From: Epilithonimonas arachidiradicis
GTDB lineage: Bacteria > Bacteroidota > Bacteroidia > Flavobacteriales > Weeksellaceae
Assembly (NCBI RefSeq): GCF_003610695.1
Contig: NZ_RAQH01000007.1
Span: forward strand, 1 to 64,000
Direction of reading: 5' to 3'
DNA length: 64,000 bases
The position numbers and the translations under genes were made by a program. Of this stretch, positions 43,263 through 52,588 are shown piece by piece (the first letter of the stretch is position 1; every line of letters begins with the position of its first letter). Under the pieces are notes generated by a model that was not told where the DNA came from, searched no databases, and worked only from the letters and a program-made list of their open reading frames with translations.

Positions 43263-44354
43263 ATGAAGAAAGAACAAAATGCATTTTTGAATAACCGCTG
43301 GAAACGAATATTGATTGTTTGTTTTGCCTTTTTAATGATGTACCTCATTTCATTCATCATCGATCCGTTCTCTCCTTACTGGGGCAATTTTTTTAAAAGG
43401 GATTGGACGAAAGTAAGCCGGGATCTTGCAACCTCTTTTATTTTTTGCTTTATTGTATCAGAAGTGAGCATTCTCATCAGCAACAGGTTTAACCAAAGTG
43501 TTCCCTGGACCAATTATCCTGGAAAGCGTTTTACGATTGAAATATTTCTGAATCTTTTTGTAATCCTGGCAGTACAGCTGATTATTAACTTTTTCAAATC
43601 GAGGATGAATGGAAAACCTCTGACTTTTGGATTTGGTCCGGGAGGATCCGTAGAAGAGGCAAGAGGGATGATCCAGTGGCTTGTCGTTAGTACTATTATT
43701 GCACTATTTATCGTAGGAATTCATATTGGCAATTACCTGATATCAAATTGGAAAAACGAGGCATTAAAGGCTTCAGAGCTTAAGCAGGTAGCATTGGATG
43801 CTGAGTTACAGTCATTAAAACTTCAGATAGATTCACATTTTGTATTCAATAATCTGAGTGTATTGTCTGAGACCATCCTCAAAGATCAGATGCTGGGATA
43901 TGCATATGCTGAAAACTTTTCCCGTATATACCGTTACCTTCTTCTAAATGCTAAAAAAGATATTATTACGCTGGAACAGGAGCTTAAATTTTTAGAGTCT
44001 TACCGATTTCTTATTGAACACCGGTTCTCTAATGGGGTACAGTTTCATATCTCTGCAGATGAGTCATCAAAAAATCTTTATATGCCGCCTCTTACCTTGC
44101 AGCTTCTTGTCGAAAATGCGTTAAAGCACAATAAAACGAACCGAAAAGAACCACTGATCGTACGCATCAGTACTGATAATGCGCAAACATTGACAGTTGA
44201 AAATAATATGCTGCCAATTGCAAAGGTTCAAGATTCTTTTGGTATAGGATTAACCAATATAAAACGTAGGTATCAATTGCTGTCAAAACGGCCGGTTGAG
44301 ATCAGTAAAGCCAATAATTGTTTCAAAGTAACCATACCACTTCTTAAACTATGA
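43263..44354 (+). CDS. LytS-type sensor histidine kinase
   Basis: A 363-residue kinase with four membrane helices in the first 160 residues (about 14-34, 55-75, 93-112, 138-160), a coiled linker and the His_kinase domain (PF06580): phosphoacceptor His192 in QIDSHFVFNNLSVL, then LLVENALKHN (N box) and GIGLTNIKRRYQLL (G box). No large extracellular sensor. It overlaps the LytTR gene by four bases (ATGA). Confidence 0.92.
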   Translation: MKKEQNAFLNNRWKRILIVCFAFLMMYLISFIIDPFSPYWGNFFKRDWTKVSRDLATSFIFCFIVSEVSILISNRFNQSVPWTNYPGKRFTIEIFLNLFVILAVQLIINFFKSRMNGKPLTFGFGPGGSVEEARGMIQWLVVSTIIALFIVGIHIGNYLISNWKNEALKASELKQVALDAELQSLKLQIDSHFVFNNLSVLSETILKDQMLGYAYAENFSRIYRYLLLNAKKDIITLEQELKFLESYRFLIEHRFSNGVQFHISADESSKNLYMPPLTLQLLVENALKHNKTNRKEPLIVRISTDNAQTLTVENNMLPIAKVQDSFGIGLTNIKRRYQLLSKRPVEISKANNCFKVTIPLLKL

Positions 44355-45109
44355 TGACAAGCAGGATTTTAATTATTGAAGACGAGATTCCCAATGCAGA
44401 AAGACTTGTTCGTCTGCTTGGTAAAGTACGACCAAATGCAGAGATAGTAGCTGTTATTGAAAGCGTTGCGGAAAGTGTGGAGTGGTTTAATGAAAATGAG
44501 CAGCCCGATGTTGTGATGATGGATATCAGGCTGTCTGATGGATTAAGTTTTGAAATTTTTGAAAAAGCGGAAGTCCTTTGCCCCGTTATCTTTACCACTG
44601 CATATGACGAATATGCAGTCAAGGCGTTCAGGTATAACAGTGTTTTTTATCTTTTGAAGCCTATTGAGCAGGATGAACTGAATATGGCTATAGAAAAACT
44701 CGAAGCAAAGACGATTGTAAAAATTGATCGTACATTAATGGAAACTCTTTTAACTTCTCTGAAGCCACAAGGTTACAGGAATCGTTTTCTGATATCATAT
44801 AGAGATAGTTATAAGACTGTACTCGTTGATGATATAATGTACTTTTATTCAGAATTTAAAATGACGAAAGCCAGGCTGGCTAATGGTGAGGAGGAAATAA
44901 TTCCGGAAACGTTGGAAGAACTGGAACAGCAACTTGATCCCAAATTATTTTTCAGAGCCAACAGGCAGTATATTATAAACATTAATTCTATTTTACAGAT
45001 CAGCAATTATTTTAAGGGTAAGCTTAAAGTAAAACTAAAAAAAAGCGATGAAGCAATTATCATAAGTCGAGAAAAATCTGCACAATTTAAATCTTGGATC
45101 GGTTACTAA
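44351..45109 (+). CDS. LytTR-type response regulator
   Basis: A 252-residue regulator: receiver 1-120 with Glu10/Asp11 and phosphoacceptor Asp58 (VVMMDIRLSDG), Lys in YLLKPI, and a LytTR DNA-binding domain (about 145-252; NRFLISYRDSYKTVLVDDIMYFYSE ... FFRANRQYIININSI). It is translated from an ATG overlapping the kinase stop. The cat-b561 pair directly upstream is a plausible target because the four genes lie in one direction, with 116 bases between the pairs. Confidence 0.93.
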   Translation: MMTSRILIIEDEIPNAERLVRLLGKVRPNAEIVAVIESVAESVEWFNENEQPDVVMMDIRLSDGLSFEIFEKAEVLCPVIFTTAYDEYAVKAFRYNSVFYLLKPIEQDELNMAIEKLEAKTIVKIDRTLMETLLTSLKPQGYRNRFLISYRDSYKTVLVDDIMYFYSEFKMTKARLANGEEEIIPETLEELEQQLDPKLFFRANRQYIININSILQISNYFKGKLKVKLKKSDEAIIISREKSAQFKSWIGY

Positions 45110-45410
45110 TCAAGAGGTTGTCATTACGAAAATAATATTATAGCAATTGAGATTTTAGCTTAATAATATATTCTAATTTATTGTAAATTAAATGTTAAAA
45201 TAAAGTATGGTATATAAAATATTTCCTCGTCACGTAGTCATTTAGAATTAAAATACATTGAAATTATATTGTAAAATTCTGGTAGCCACAAATTTCAATG
45301 TAGAAAAATCGAGATATAAAAAAACTTTCATACAACTGAGTTTGCGTAAGTGCACAATAACAAAATCGGTTCTTTAAATGTTCAAGCAAGTACAGTTAAT
45401 TGAGTAAATT
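45110..45410. other. A+T-rich spacer, nothing seen
   Basis: Convergent spacer between the LytTR gene and the LacI gene; no clear hairpin terminator for either. Confidence 0.4.
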
Positions 45411-46346
45411 TTAAATAGACTGTTTTTTAATGATTGTCAATAGTTTCATCGCAGCCGTTTTTCCCATTTCATAGCCGTCGTTAATGATACATTCATAGGA
45501 ATCGTCCAGATATTTTGGAAGAATTCCCTCCGTTATGGCAACGACTTTAGCTTTTGGGGAAGCCGTTTTTTTATTGACAAGGGAACTGTGCAGTCCGGCA
45601 AGAGTCTCATCACTCATTACAAAGTAACCGTCGAAGTCTTCATAATCAAAGATGATACTCATTTTCTCCTTTACCATATCGGCGGAATTGCAGTAGATGA
45701 TCTTGCACTTTACATCTTTGTGCTTATCGATAACCTCTGAAAAATGATTTTTACGGGTTTGTGATATTTCCAGGTTTTCATCCCCGAAAATAGCAACAAT
45801 ATTTTTACAGCCAGCTTCTATGAGCTTTTGGGCGGCAGTTTGCGCATAAAGCCTGTTGTCAAATATCACCTCTTCAAAGACATTTTGTGGAATGGTCTTG
45901 TCGAAAATGACCAAAGGAAGTTCCAGCTCCTTAATTTTATTGAAATGGGTGAGGTCCTTTGTCTGTCTGCTGAGAGAAATCAAAATGCCGTCAACTCTAG
46001 AGTTGATGCAGGTGAGAAGGTTTTCCTCTTCCATACCCAGAGATTCTTCCGAAGAAAGCACAAAAAAGTTATAGCCTTCCGAATGTAGCACGGAGGAAAT
46101 CCCTTTGATAATGGAAGGAATAAAAAACATCGAAATCTCCGGAATAATAAGGCCGATGACCTTGGATGATTTTTTTCTGAAGTTAATGGCAAAGTCATTG
46201 GGAACGTAGTTGAAAGTGTCTGCAACTTCCTTCACACGCTGTTTTACAGATGCGCTGATGTCCGGATGGTTTTTAAGTGCCCGTGACACCGTAGAGGTGC
46301 TTATATTGAGCATTTTTGCAATGTCTTTTATGGTAATTCTTTTCAT
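45411..46346 (-). CDS. LacI-family repressor
   Basis: A 311-residue regulator: N-terminal HTH (TIKDIAKMLNISTSTVSRALK) with hinge, then a periplasmic-binding-protein-like sugar domain (VIGLIIPEISMFFIPSIIKGI ... YFVMSDETLAG). It ends about 20-25 residues earlier than most family members, stopping right after the last helix (KTAAMKLLTIIKKQ). It is divergent from the TonB-receptor/invertase/permease genes, and two operator-like palindromes lie between them, so it is very probably their local repressor. Confidence 0.92.
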   Translation of the reverse strand: MKRITIKDIAKMLNISTSTVSRALKNHPDISASVKQRVKEVADTFNYVPNDFAINFRKKSSKVIGLIIPEISMFFIPSIIKGISSVLHSEGYNFFVLSSEESLGMEEENLLTCINSRVDGILISLSRQTKDLTHFNKIKELELPLVIFDKTIPQNVFEEVIFDNRLYAQTAAQKLIEAGCKNIVAIFGDENLEISQTRKNHFSEVIDKHKDVKCKIIYCNSADMVKEKMSIIFDYEDFDGYFVMSDETLAGLHSSLVNKKTASPKAKVVAITEGILPKYLDDSYECIINDGYEMGKTAAMKLLTIIKKQSI

Positions 46347-46472
46347 TTTGGGTTAATAGAGTATATTTCTGGGGTAATTTAGGAATGATTTGTATCGTTT
46401 TGAGTGTTAAATTGTGTTAAATATAACTATTGAAAAGTTAATAAAAAGTTAAATTAAAATTTTGTTATTAAC

Positions 46473-46496
46473 CGCAACCGTTTGCGCAATCGTTTG
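46473..46496. promoter_or_regulatory. Two adjoining LacI-type operators
   Basis: CAACCGTTTG (46475-46484) and CAATCGTTTG (46487-46496) are two LacI-family half-palindrome pairs with the characteristic central CG, their centres 12 bases apart. The first extends to CGCAACCGTTTGCG. They lie between the repressor and the receptor gene, about 95 bases before the receptor ATG. Confidence 0.75.
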
Positions 46497-46589
46497 ATAT
46501 TAACGAAAAATTAATACAATATTCAAACTGCATTTTTGATAACTTAAAAAAAATACTTTTAACCCATAACAAAAAAACTTCATAAAGAT

Positions 46590-49013
46590 ATGGAATCAAA
46601 GATGTTCACTAAATTGCTGATTTTCGGTGCGATGAACACCGCGGCCTTTATGTTTTCGCAGAGTACTATAAATGACACAATATCAAGAGATAAAACAATT
46701 GATGAGGTGGTGATTACAGGAAACTCTAATCCTAAAGCATCCATCAAGACCAGTACTTCTATCTCTACATTAAAAATGAAAGATATTGAAAATGCTGCGC
46801 CCAGAACTACCGCAGAGATTTTCCGTACCATCCCGGGAATCCGTTCAGAATCTTCAGGTGGCGAAGGTAACTCTAATATTACGGTAAGAGGGGTTCCTGT
46901 TTCTGCCGGCGGTTCCAGATATTTGCTGATCCAGGAAGATGGTCTTCCGGTGATGCAGTTCGGGGATATCGCTTTCGGGACTCAGGATCAGTTTACAAGA
47001 TTCGACTCGTTTGTATCGAGAGTAGAAGCACTGAGAGGAGGTTCGGCTTCGGTATTTGCGAGCAACTCTCCGGCGGGAATTATCAACTTTATCACCAAAA
47101 CCGGTGAGAAAGAAGGCGGAAGCATTACCCAGCAGATGGGACTTAATTATAAAAATTACAGAACCGATTTCGATTACGGAACCAAAATAGGTGATGACAC
47201 TTATATGGCAGTCGGCGGGTTCTACAGAATCGGGGACGGCCCAAGAAAAACAGGCTTCAATTCTAATAACGGCGGGCAGTTCAGAGTTTCTTTACTTAAA
47301 AAGTTTGAAAAAGGAAGCTTCAGGGTTTATGCAAAAGTTCTGGATGACAGAACGGCAGCTTACATGCCAATGCCTGTAGGCGTTACCGGAACGGATTCTG
47401 ACCCGAAATGGTCTTCGCTTCCAAACTACAACATTCTTACGGGAGCTTTGCAAACCATTCACCTGCAGCACGACAGGACTTTGGGTAACGATGGTAATAT
47501 CTTCAATACCGATGTATCAGACGGGATGCATTCTATGTCAAAAGTTATCGGCGCAGAATTCAATTATAATCTTGGAGAAGGCTGGAAATTTGAAGAAAAA
47601 ATCAGATACGCCGCCAATGACGGACAGTTTGTGGCACCTTTTCCGGCAAGTGTGAGCAAGGGTAGCGATTTTTTCAATGCGACTAATTTCGCCAATTTCG
47701 GAAGCGCAGTCTATGCGGGAACCAACACGCCGATTGATATGAATGCGAATTACATGAAAATTGCCCTTTTCAATGTAAAGCTGAATAACTTCAACAATTT
47801 TGTGAACGATTTTAATATCAGCAAAAAATGGGATATCGTTAAGTTTAATGCAGGATTATACAAATCTTCGCAAAACATCAATATGTCCTGGATGTGGAAC
47901 AACTATCTGCAGGAAGTGAGCGATAAAAATGCAAGATTAATTGATGTGAAAACTACCTCCGGACAGTACATTACAGACAACGGTCTGCTTAACTACGGAA
48001 TGAAAGACTGGGGTAACCTGAAAAGAGACTACAATACCAAATATGACATTACCGCTCCGCACGCTCAGGTGGAGATCAATGCTACAGAGAAATTAACTAT
48101 TGATGCAGGCGCAAGATATGACATCGGAAAAGTATCAGGCTATTTCTCCGGCGCGACAGTTACTTACACCAGCCTTGATATGAACGGGAACGGTGTTATT
48201 GATACTCCCGAGCAGATGGTTGGATCCAATGATAACATCAATGTTCCTGTAAACTACAGATACGGAATCTTCGGATATTCGGTAGGAGCCAACTATGCTC
48301 TGAGCAACAAAAATGCAGTTTTCGCAAGAGTGAGTCAGGGCGGAAGCGCATCTGCAGACAGAATCTTGTTCTCTGGTTACAATTATACCAATAATGACGA
48401 TCCGGCCCTGGATGCTGTGAAAGTAAACAAGGTAAATCAGGTGGAAGCCGGTTACAAATTGAGAGGTTCAGGCTATTTCCTAAACACAACATTTTTCTAC
48501 GCCGGAACAAAAGAAGCCAATTATGAAGCAACTACTCAGAGAAAAACGGAAAATAAATATCAGTCTTTCGGGGTAGAATTGGATGGTTATTATAAAATCA
48601 CCCAAGGATTGGATATAAAGGCCGGCCTTACTTATACCCACGCAGAAATCAAAAATGCCATAGACCCTACTATTATCGGAAATATGCCGAGAAGAACACC
48701 AAAACTGATGTATTCCGTGAATCCTAATTTCAATGTCAGTAAGTTCAATGTAGGATTCTACCTGATTGGTGCTACCAAAGCCTTTACCCAGGATAACAAC
48801 AAATTGTTAATGCCGGGTTACGCTATCGTAAATCCATATGTTTCTTATCAGGTGCTCAAAAACCTTTCCGTAAGTTTGAATGCTAATAATGTATTCAATA
48901 CCATTGCGGTGACAGAGGCAGAAGAAGGTTCCATTGCCGGCGGAAACGGAATCGTGAGAGCAAGAACACTTCCGGGAGCCAGCTACAGCGTGAGTGTGAA
49001 ATTTGATTTGTAG
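46590..49013 (+). CDS. TonB-dependent outer-membrane receptor
   Basis: An 807-residue receptor: signal peptide (about 1-24, TAAFMFSQ), TonB box region (TIDEVVITG), plug domain (about 50-170; AEIFRTIPGIRSESSGGEGNSNITVRGVPV, GGSASVFASNSPAGIINFITKTG) and a 22-strand-type barrel ending in a terminal aromatic-type strand (SVKFDL). No carboxypeptidase-like N-terminal extension and no SusD gene follow, so it is a lone receptor of the Fec/Suc type rather than a SusC. Context suggests import of a disaccharide. Confidence 0.93.
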   Translation: MESKMFTKLLIFGAMNTAAFMFSQSTINDTISRDKTIDEVVITGNSNPKASIKTSTSISTLKMKDIENAAPRTTAEIFRTIPGIRSESSGGEGNSNITVRGVPVSAGGSRYLLIQEDGLPVMQFGDIAFGTQDQFTRFDSFVSRVEALRGGSASVFASNSPAGIINFITKTGEKEGGSITQQMGLNYKNYRTDFDYGTKIGDDTYMAVGGFYRIGDGPRKTGFNSNNGGQFRVSLLKKFEKGSFRVYAKVLDDRTAAYMPMPVGVTGTDSDPKWSSLPNYNILTGALQTIHLQHDRTLGNDGNIFNTDVSDGMHSMSKVIGAEFNYNLGEGWKFEEKIRYAANDGQFVAPFPASVSKGSDFFNATNFANFGSAVYAGTNTPIDMNANYMKIALFNVKLNNFNNFVNDFNISKKWDIVKFNAGLYKSSQNINMSWMWNNYLQEVSDKNARLIDVKTTSGQYITDNGLLNYGMKDWGNLKRDYNTKYDITAPHAQVEINATEKLTIDAGARYDIGKVSGYFSGATVTYTSLDMNGNGVIDTPEQMVGSNDNINVPVNYRYGIFGYSVGANYALSNKNAVFARVSQGGSASADRILFSGYNYTNNDDPALDAVKVNKVNQVEAGYKLRGSGYFLNTTFFYAGTKEANYEATTQRKTENKYQSFGVELDGYYKITQGLDIKAGLTYTHAEIKNAIDPTIIGNMPRRTPKLMYSVNPNFNVSKFNVGFYLIGATKAFTQDNNKLLMPGYAIVNPYVSYQVLKNLSVSLNANNVFNTIAVTEAEEGSIAGGNGIVRARTLPGASYSVSVKFDL

Positions 49014-49027
49014 ATAATTGATGACAG

Positions 49028-49065
49028 AGCAGAATATGATATTTTTAAAAATATTTTATTCTGCT
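49028..49065 (+). terminator. Hairpin after the receptor gene
   Basis: AGCAGAAT and ATTCTGCT form the base of a long A/T-rich stem. Only a weak T-run follows, so it may attenuate rather than end transcription into the invertase gene. Confidence 0.5.
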
Positions 49066-49180
49066 TATACTCAACTTAGTTTTATTAATATGAATTTATT
49101 TTGAATCGATAAGGTAATACAGAAAACATTTAAGCCAAATTTTGATAGATTTTGGCTTCATATAAAAGTAAAAATTAGAT

Positions 49181-50314
49181 ATGTTTAAACAAGAAGCCAT
49201 AGATATTATCAGGAAAGCAATTACGGAAGAAGGAATTTTAGCATCGGCGCAGCAAAGGGACAACTATGCCCGCGTCTGGGCAAGAGATTCTATGATGACA
49301 GGTTATGCCGGTATTTTGGTCAATGATGAAGAGATTCTGGCGGGCTTGGAACAATCTATCCGCACGCTTGCCAAACATCAGGCGGACAACGGGCAGATTC
49401 CGTCCAATGTTGTGAGCGGAAAAGCAAGCTACGGAACACACGTTGGCAGAACAGACGCCACCACTTGGTGGATTATTGTAACCTGCGAATATTTGAAAAT
49501 TTATCAAAAAGATGACCTAAAACAATCTTTCGAAGAAAAAATACTGAAAGCACTGTCCTGCCTCAAAACCTGGGAATACAATCAGAAAGATCTTTTGTAC
49601 AGTCCGTTAGGCGGCAACTGGGCAGACGAATATGTAACTTCCGGATACACGCTCTACGATAATGTTTTGCGCTACTGGGCGGTGAAAAATGCAGCCGAGC
49701 TTTACCAGAACTCCGAGTTGGAAATTCAGGCAACACACATCCGGAATTTGATTCAGGAAAATTTTTATAAGAACGATTCATCAGAACCAAAATACCACGA
49801 AACAGCTTACGCCAAAACCGATGCAAAACCTTATTTCTGGGCATCGCTTAATGCCAATGGCTACGATGACCGATTTGACCTGGCAGGAAATGCTTTGGCG
49901 ATTCTCCTGGATTTCGAATTGGATCTCGAAGCTTTTACCGGATTTTTGGAAGGTCTTCATACAGAATTCGAACACTGGATGCTTCCCGTATTCTATCCCG
50001 TGATTTATCCCGGCGATTACGATTGGAAACTCCTGGAAAACAATTACAGTTATAGCTTCAAAAACGAACCACACCATTTTCACAATGGCGGTTCCTGGCC
50101 TATATTTTTGGGATGGCTTTGTTTGGCACTTAATAGAAAAGGATTGGCAGAGATCCCTGGAAAAATACTTTCACAGTACGAACAGTTGATGCAGGAAAAG
50201 GGTTTTCATTTCAGGGAATATTATTCCACCGATAAACTCCTGCCTCTGGGAACCGAGCAATTATGCTTTTCGGCTTCAGGATATCTGATGATGACCCTGG
50301 AAAAACAGAATTAA
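49181..50314 (+). CDS. GH100-like invertase / amylo-glucosidase-type hydrolase
   Basis: A 377-residue (alpha/alpha)6-barrel hydrolase. YARVWARDSMMTGYAG near the N-terminus carries the catalytic-type RD pair of glucosidase-like barrels, THVGRTDATTWWIIVTCEYL is the equivalent of the GRVAPVDSGLWWIILLRAY block of neutral invertases, and PHHFHNGGSWPIFLGWL matches their NGGQWPxL motif. I therefore read it as related to GH100 alkaline/neutral invertase, splitting sucrose to glucose and fructose in the cytosol. No signal peptide, consistent with cytosolic use after import. Glycogen-debranching relatives cannot be excluded. Confidence 0.78.
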   Translation: MFKQEAIDIIRKAITEEGILASAQQRDNYARVWARDSMMTGYAGILVNDEEILAGLEQSIRTLAKHQADNGQIPSNVVSGKASYGTHVGRTDATTWWIIVTCEYLKIYQKDDLKQSFEEKILKALSCLKTWEYNQKDLLYSPLGGNWADEYVTSGYTLYDNVLRYWAVKNAAELYQNSELEIQATHIRNLIQENFYKNDSSEPKYHETAYAKTDAKPYFWASLNANGYDDRFDLAGNALAILLDFELDLEAFTGFLEGLHTEFEHWMLPVFYPVIYPGDYDWKLLENNYSYSFKNEPHHFHNGGSWPIFLGWLCLALNRKGLAEIPGKILSQYEQLMQEKGFHFREYYSTDKLLPLGTEQLCFSASGYLMMTLEKQN

Positions 50315-50333
50315 TACATTAAGAAAGAATAAA

Positions 50334-50978
50334 ATGATTGGAGATATAATAGAACTTAAAGAGATTCATCTGGCAACAGGTAAAGAAATATTTGAAATAC
50401 TGAATACAAAATTGCCATTAAAAAGTAAACACATACTCACCATAGGAATTGCAGGAGAAAGCGGGAGCGGTAAATCTGTGACCGCTTTTGCACTTCAAAA
50501 GATTTTAAACGAAAATAACATCAAAAGTCTGGTGTGGCAGATGGATGATTATTTTAAACTTCCACCAAAGAGTAATCACGAAAATCGCCTGAAATCCATA
50601 CAAAATGTAGGAATACAGGAAGTCGATTTGGCAAAGCTTTCCCAAAATATTTCCGAGTTTAAAAATGGGAAAACGGAAATAGAAAAACCTTTGGTACATT
50701 ACAATGAGAATAGGATAGCCAGCGAAGAGACAGAGGTAGCAGATTACAAAGTTGTTATCGTGGAAGGCACCTACATTCTGGAAATTGATGATTTTGATTT
50801 TAAAATTTTCATCGACAGAAATTACAAAGATACCTATGAAAACAGGATGAGCAGAAACCGCGATGAAATGAGTGATTTTGTAGAACAGGTGCTGGAAATA
50901 GAACATCAGATTATTAAACAATTCAAAGCAAAAGCAGACCTCGTTCTTGGAAAGAATTACGAGCTCTTGCCGAAATAA
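50334..50978 (+). CDS. Uridine-kinase-like P-loop phosphotransferase
   Basis: A 214-residue P-loop NTPase: Walker A GIAGESGSGKSVTAF near residue 38, WQMDDYFKLPP (catalytic Asp/lid substrate site of uridine-kinase-like enzymes), VIVEGTYILEI (Walker B), IFIDRNYKDTYENRMSRNRDE (lid with arginines). Its position between invertase and permease suggests it phosphorylates the sugar released rather than uridine; this is inference. It starts 19 bases after the invertase stop. Confidence 0.8.
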   Translation: MIGDIIELKEIHLATGKEIFEILNTKLPLKSKHILTIGIAGESGSGKSVTAFALQKILNENNIKSLVWQMDDYFKLPPKSNHENRLKSIQNVGIQEVDLAKLSQNISEFKNGKTEIEKPLVHYNENRIASEETEVADYKVVIVEGTYILEIDDFDFKIFIDRNYKDTYENRMSRNRDEMSDFVEQVLEIEHQIIKQFKAKADLVLGKNYELLPK

Positions 50979-51032
50979 ATGATGTATTTAATAGTACTTT
51001 ACCTTGTTGATTCTCACAAAGAAAAATAAATT

Positions 51033-52439
51033 ATGACAACAAAGAAAATAATTCCGCATCTCAGTTTTTGGCAAATCTGGAATATGAATGTCGGCTTTTT
51101 CGGAATACAATACAGTTTTGGATTGCAGCAGACCGCGGTGAACCCGATATATACTTTTCTCGGAGCACACGCAGAGCAGCTTCCAATTCTAAATCTTGCC
51201 GGTCCTATTACAGGATTGCTGATTCAGCCATTAATTGGTGCCATCAGCGATAAAACCTGGAGTCCTAAATGGGGGCGCAGAAAACCGTTTTTTCTTTTGG
51301 GAGCCATTTTTTGCAGTATCTCTTTATTTTTGTTTCCTTTCAGTTCCGCTATTTGGATGGCAGTAGGATTACTTTGGATTCTGGATGCCGCCAATAATAC
51401 GGCGATGGAACCTTACCGTGCTTTCATTGCAGACAAACTTCCGCACGAACAGCAGACTTTCGGATTTCAGATGCAGAGCTTGTTTGTTGGAGCCGGGATT
51501 ACACTTGCTAACCTGTCATTGTTCATTTTCCAGAAATATCTCGGCGGCAATGCTTCCGGTGGTGGTATTCCTGTTTGGGTATATTATTCTTTTTTTCTGG
51601 GATCTTTCTGTTCTATAGCATCAGTGGTATGGTCGGTTTACAGAACACCTGAGATTCCTCCATCTGACGAAGAGCTTGAAGAACTCAGAAAGTTCAAGGA
51701 AGGAAGTACATTTTTTACACCATTCATAGAAATTTTTTCTGCAATACGGGATATGCCGAAATTACTCTGGCAGCTGGCTTTGGTCTATCTTTTCCAATGG
51801 TATGCGCTGTTCTGCTACTGGCAGTTCATCACGCCAATGCTCAAGCTGTCGCTATATGGAATTTCTGAAAGCGATGAGCAAAAGGCAGGCAAAATCATTG
51901 CACTGGCGAAGAGCGGAGTTTCTGTAGCAGAAAAAGATGTATCCTGGGCAAAAAACGTGCTTCACATAGTGGAAGTTGCTGTTGGACAAACCGGACTAAT
52001 GAATGGCTCCTACAATATCGTAACGATGATTTCGGCCTTATTACTGGTGCCTTTTGCCAAAAAATTTACTTCCAAAAACACCTATATTTTCTGTCTTTGT
52101 ATCACGGGATTTGGTATAATGACATTGCCATTCATCAAGAATGAGTATCTCATTCTGCTTCCGATGGTCGCGTTGGGAATAGGCTGGGCATCCATCATGG
52201 GACTGCCTTATTCGATGGTTTCTCCATCTATTCCATCGAAGAAGAGAGGAGTTTATATGGGCGTTATCAATATGATGATCGTAATACCGATGCTGTTACA
52301 GACTGTTTCTTTCGGATTCATTTACAAAACCTTTCTGAATGACAACCCTTCGTTGGTCATTGTTCTGACGGGATTTCTTTTCCTGATCGCTGGTGCGTGT
52401 GTGATGTTGATGAAGCCTGAAGAAAAAAAGTACGAATAG
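51033..52439 (+). CDS. GPH/SLC45-like sugar:cation symporter (MFS)
   Basis: A 468-residue permease with about 12 hydrophobic helices. The MFS signature motif A is SDKTWSPKWGRRKPFFLLGA in loop 2-3, and the N-terminus (WQIWNMNVGFFGIQYSFGLQQ) and NTAMEPYRAFIADKLP block resemble SLC45/plant sucrose transporters and bacterial maltose/sucrose symporters. It would carry the disaccharide from periplasm to cytosol for the invertase. It follows the kinase by 54 bases and ends the operon. Confidence 0.9.
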   Translation: MTTKKIIPHLSFWQIWNMNVGFFGIQYSFGLQQTAVNPIYTFLGAHAEQLPILNLAGPITGLLIQPLIGAISDKTWSPKWGRRKPFFLLGAIFCSISLFLFPFSSAIWMAVGLLWILDAANNTAMEPYRAFIADKLPHEQQTFGFQMQSLFVGAGITLANLSLFIFQKYLGGNASGGGIPVWVYYSFFLGSFCSIASVVWSVYRTPEIPPSDEELEELRKFKEGSTFFTPFIEIFSAIRDMPKLLWQLALVYLFQWYALFCYWQFITPMLKLSLYGISESDEQKAGKIIALAKSGVSVAEKDVSWAKNVLHIVEVAVGQTGLMNGSYNIVTMISALLLVPFAKKFTSKNTYIFCLCITGFGIMTLPFIKNEYLILLPMVALGIGWASIMGLPYSMVSPSIPSKKRGVYMGVINMMIVIPMLLQTVSFGFIYKTFLNDNPSLVIVLTGFLFLIAGACVMLMKPEEKKYE

Positions 52440-52571
52440 TAATTATGTAATCGAAGATCACTTAATTTTTAGATATCAAATTTACTTACTTAGAAATTAT
52501 CGCAGATAGTTGGGTTTTTGAGAATTACAATTGTGTGGTATATAGTTAATAAGATAGCGATAATTATTTCC

Positions 52572-52579
52572 TATTTTTG
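52572..52579 (+). promoter_or_regulatory. -7 box of the TPR-AraC gene
   Basis: TATTTTTG fits TANNTTTG, 9 bases before the ATG; a leader that short is unusual, so the box may be coincidental. Confidence 0.35.
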
Positions 52580-52588
52580 TAAGTTAGT

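Noticed and set aside
46590-52439. A classical polysaccharide utilisation locus with SusC/SusD
   Set aside because: The receptor lacks the SusC N-terminal extension and no SusD-like lipoprotein follows.
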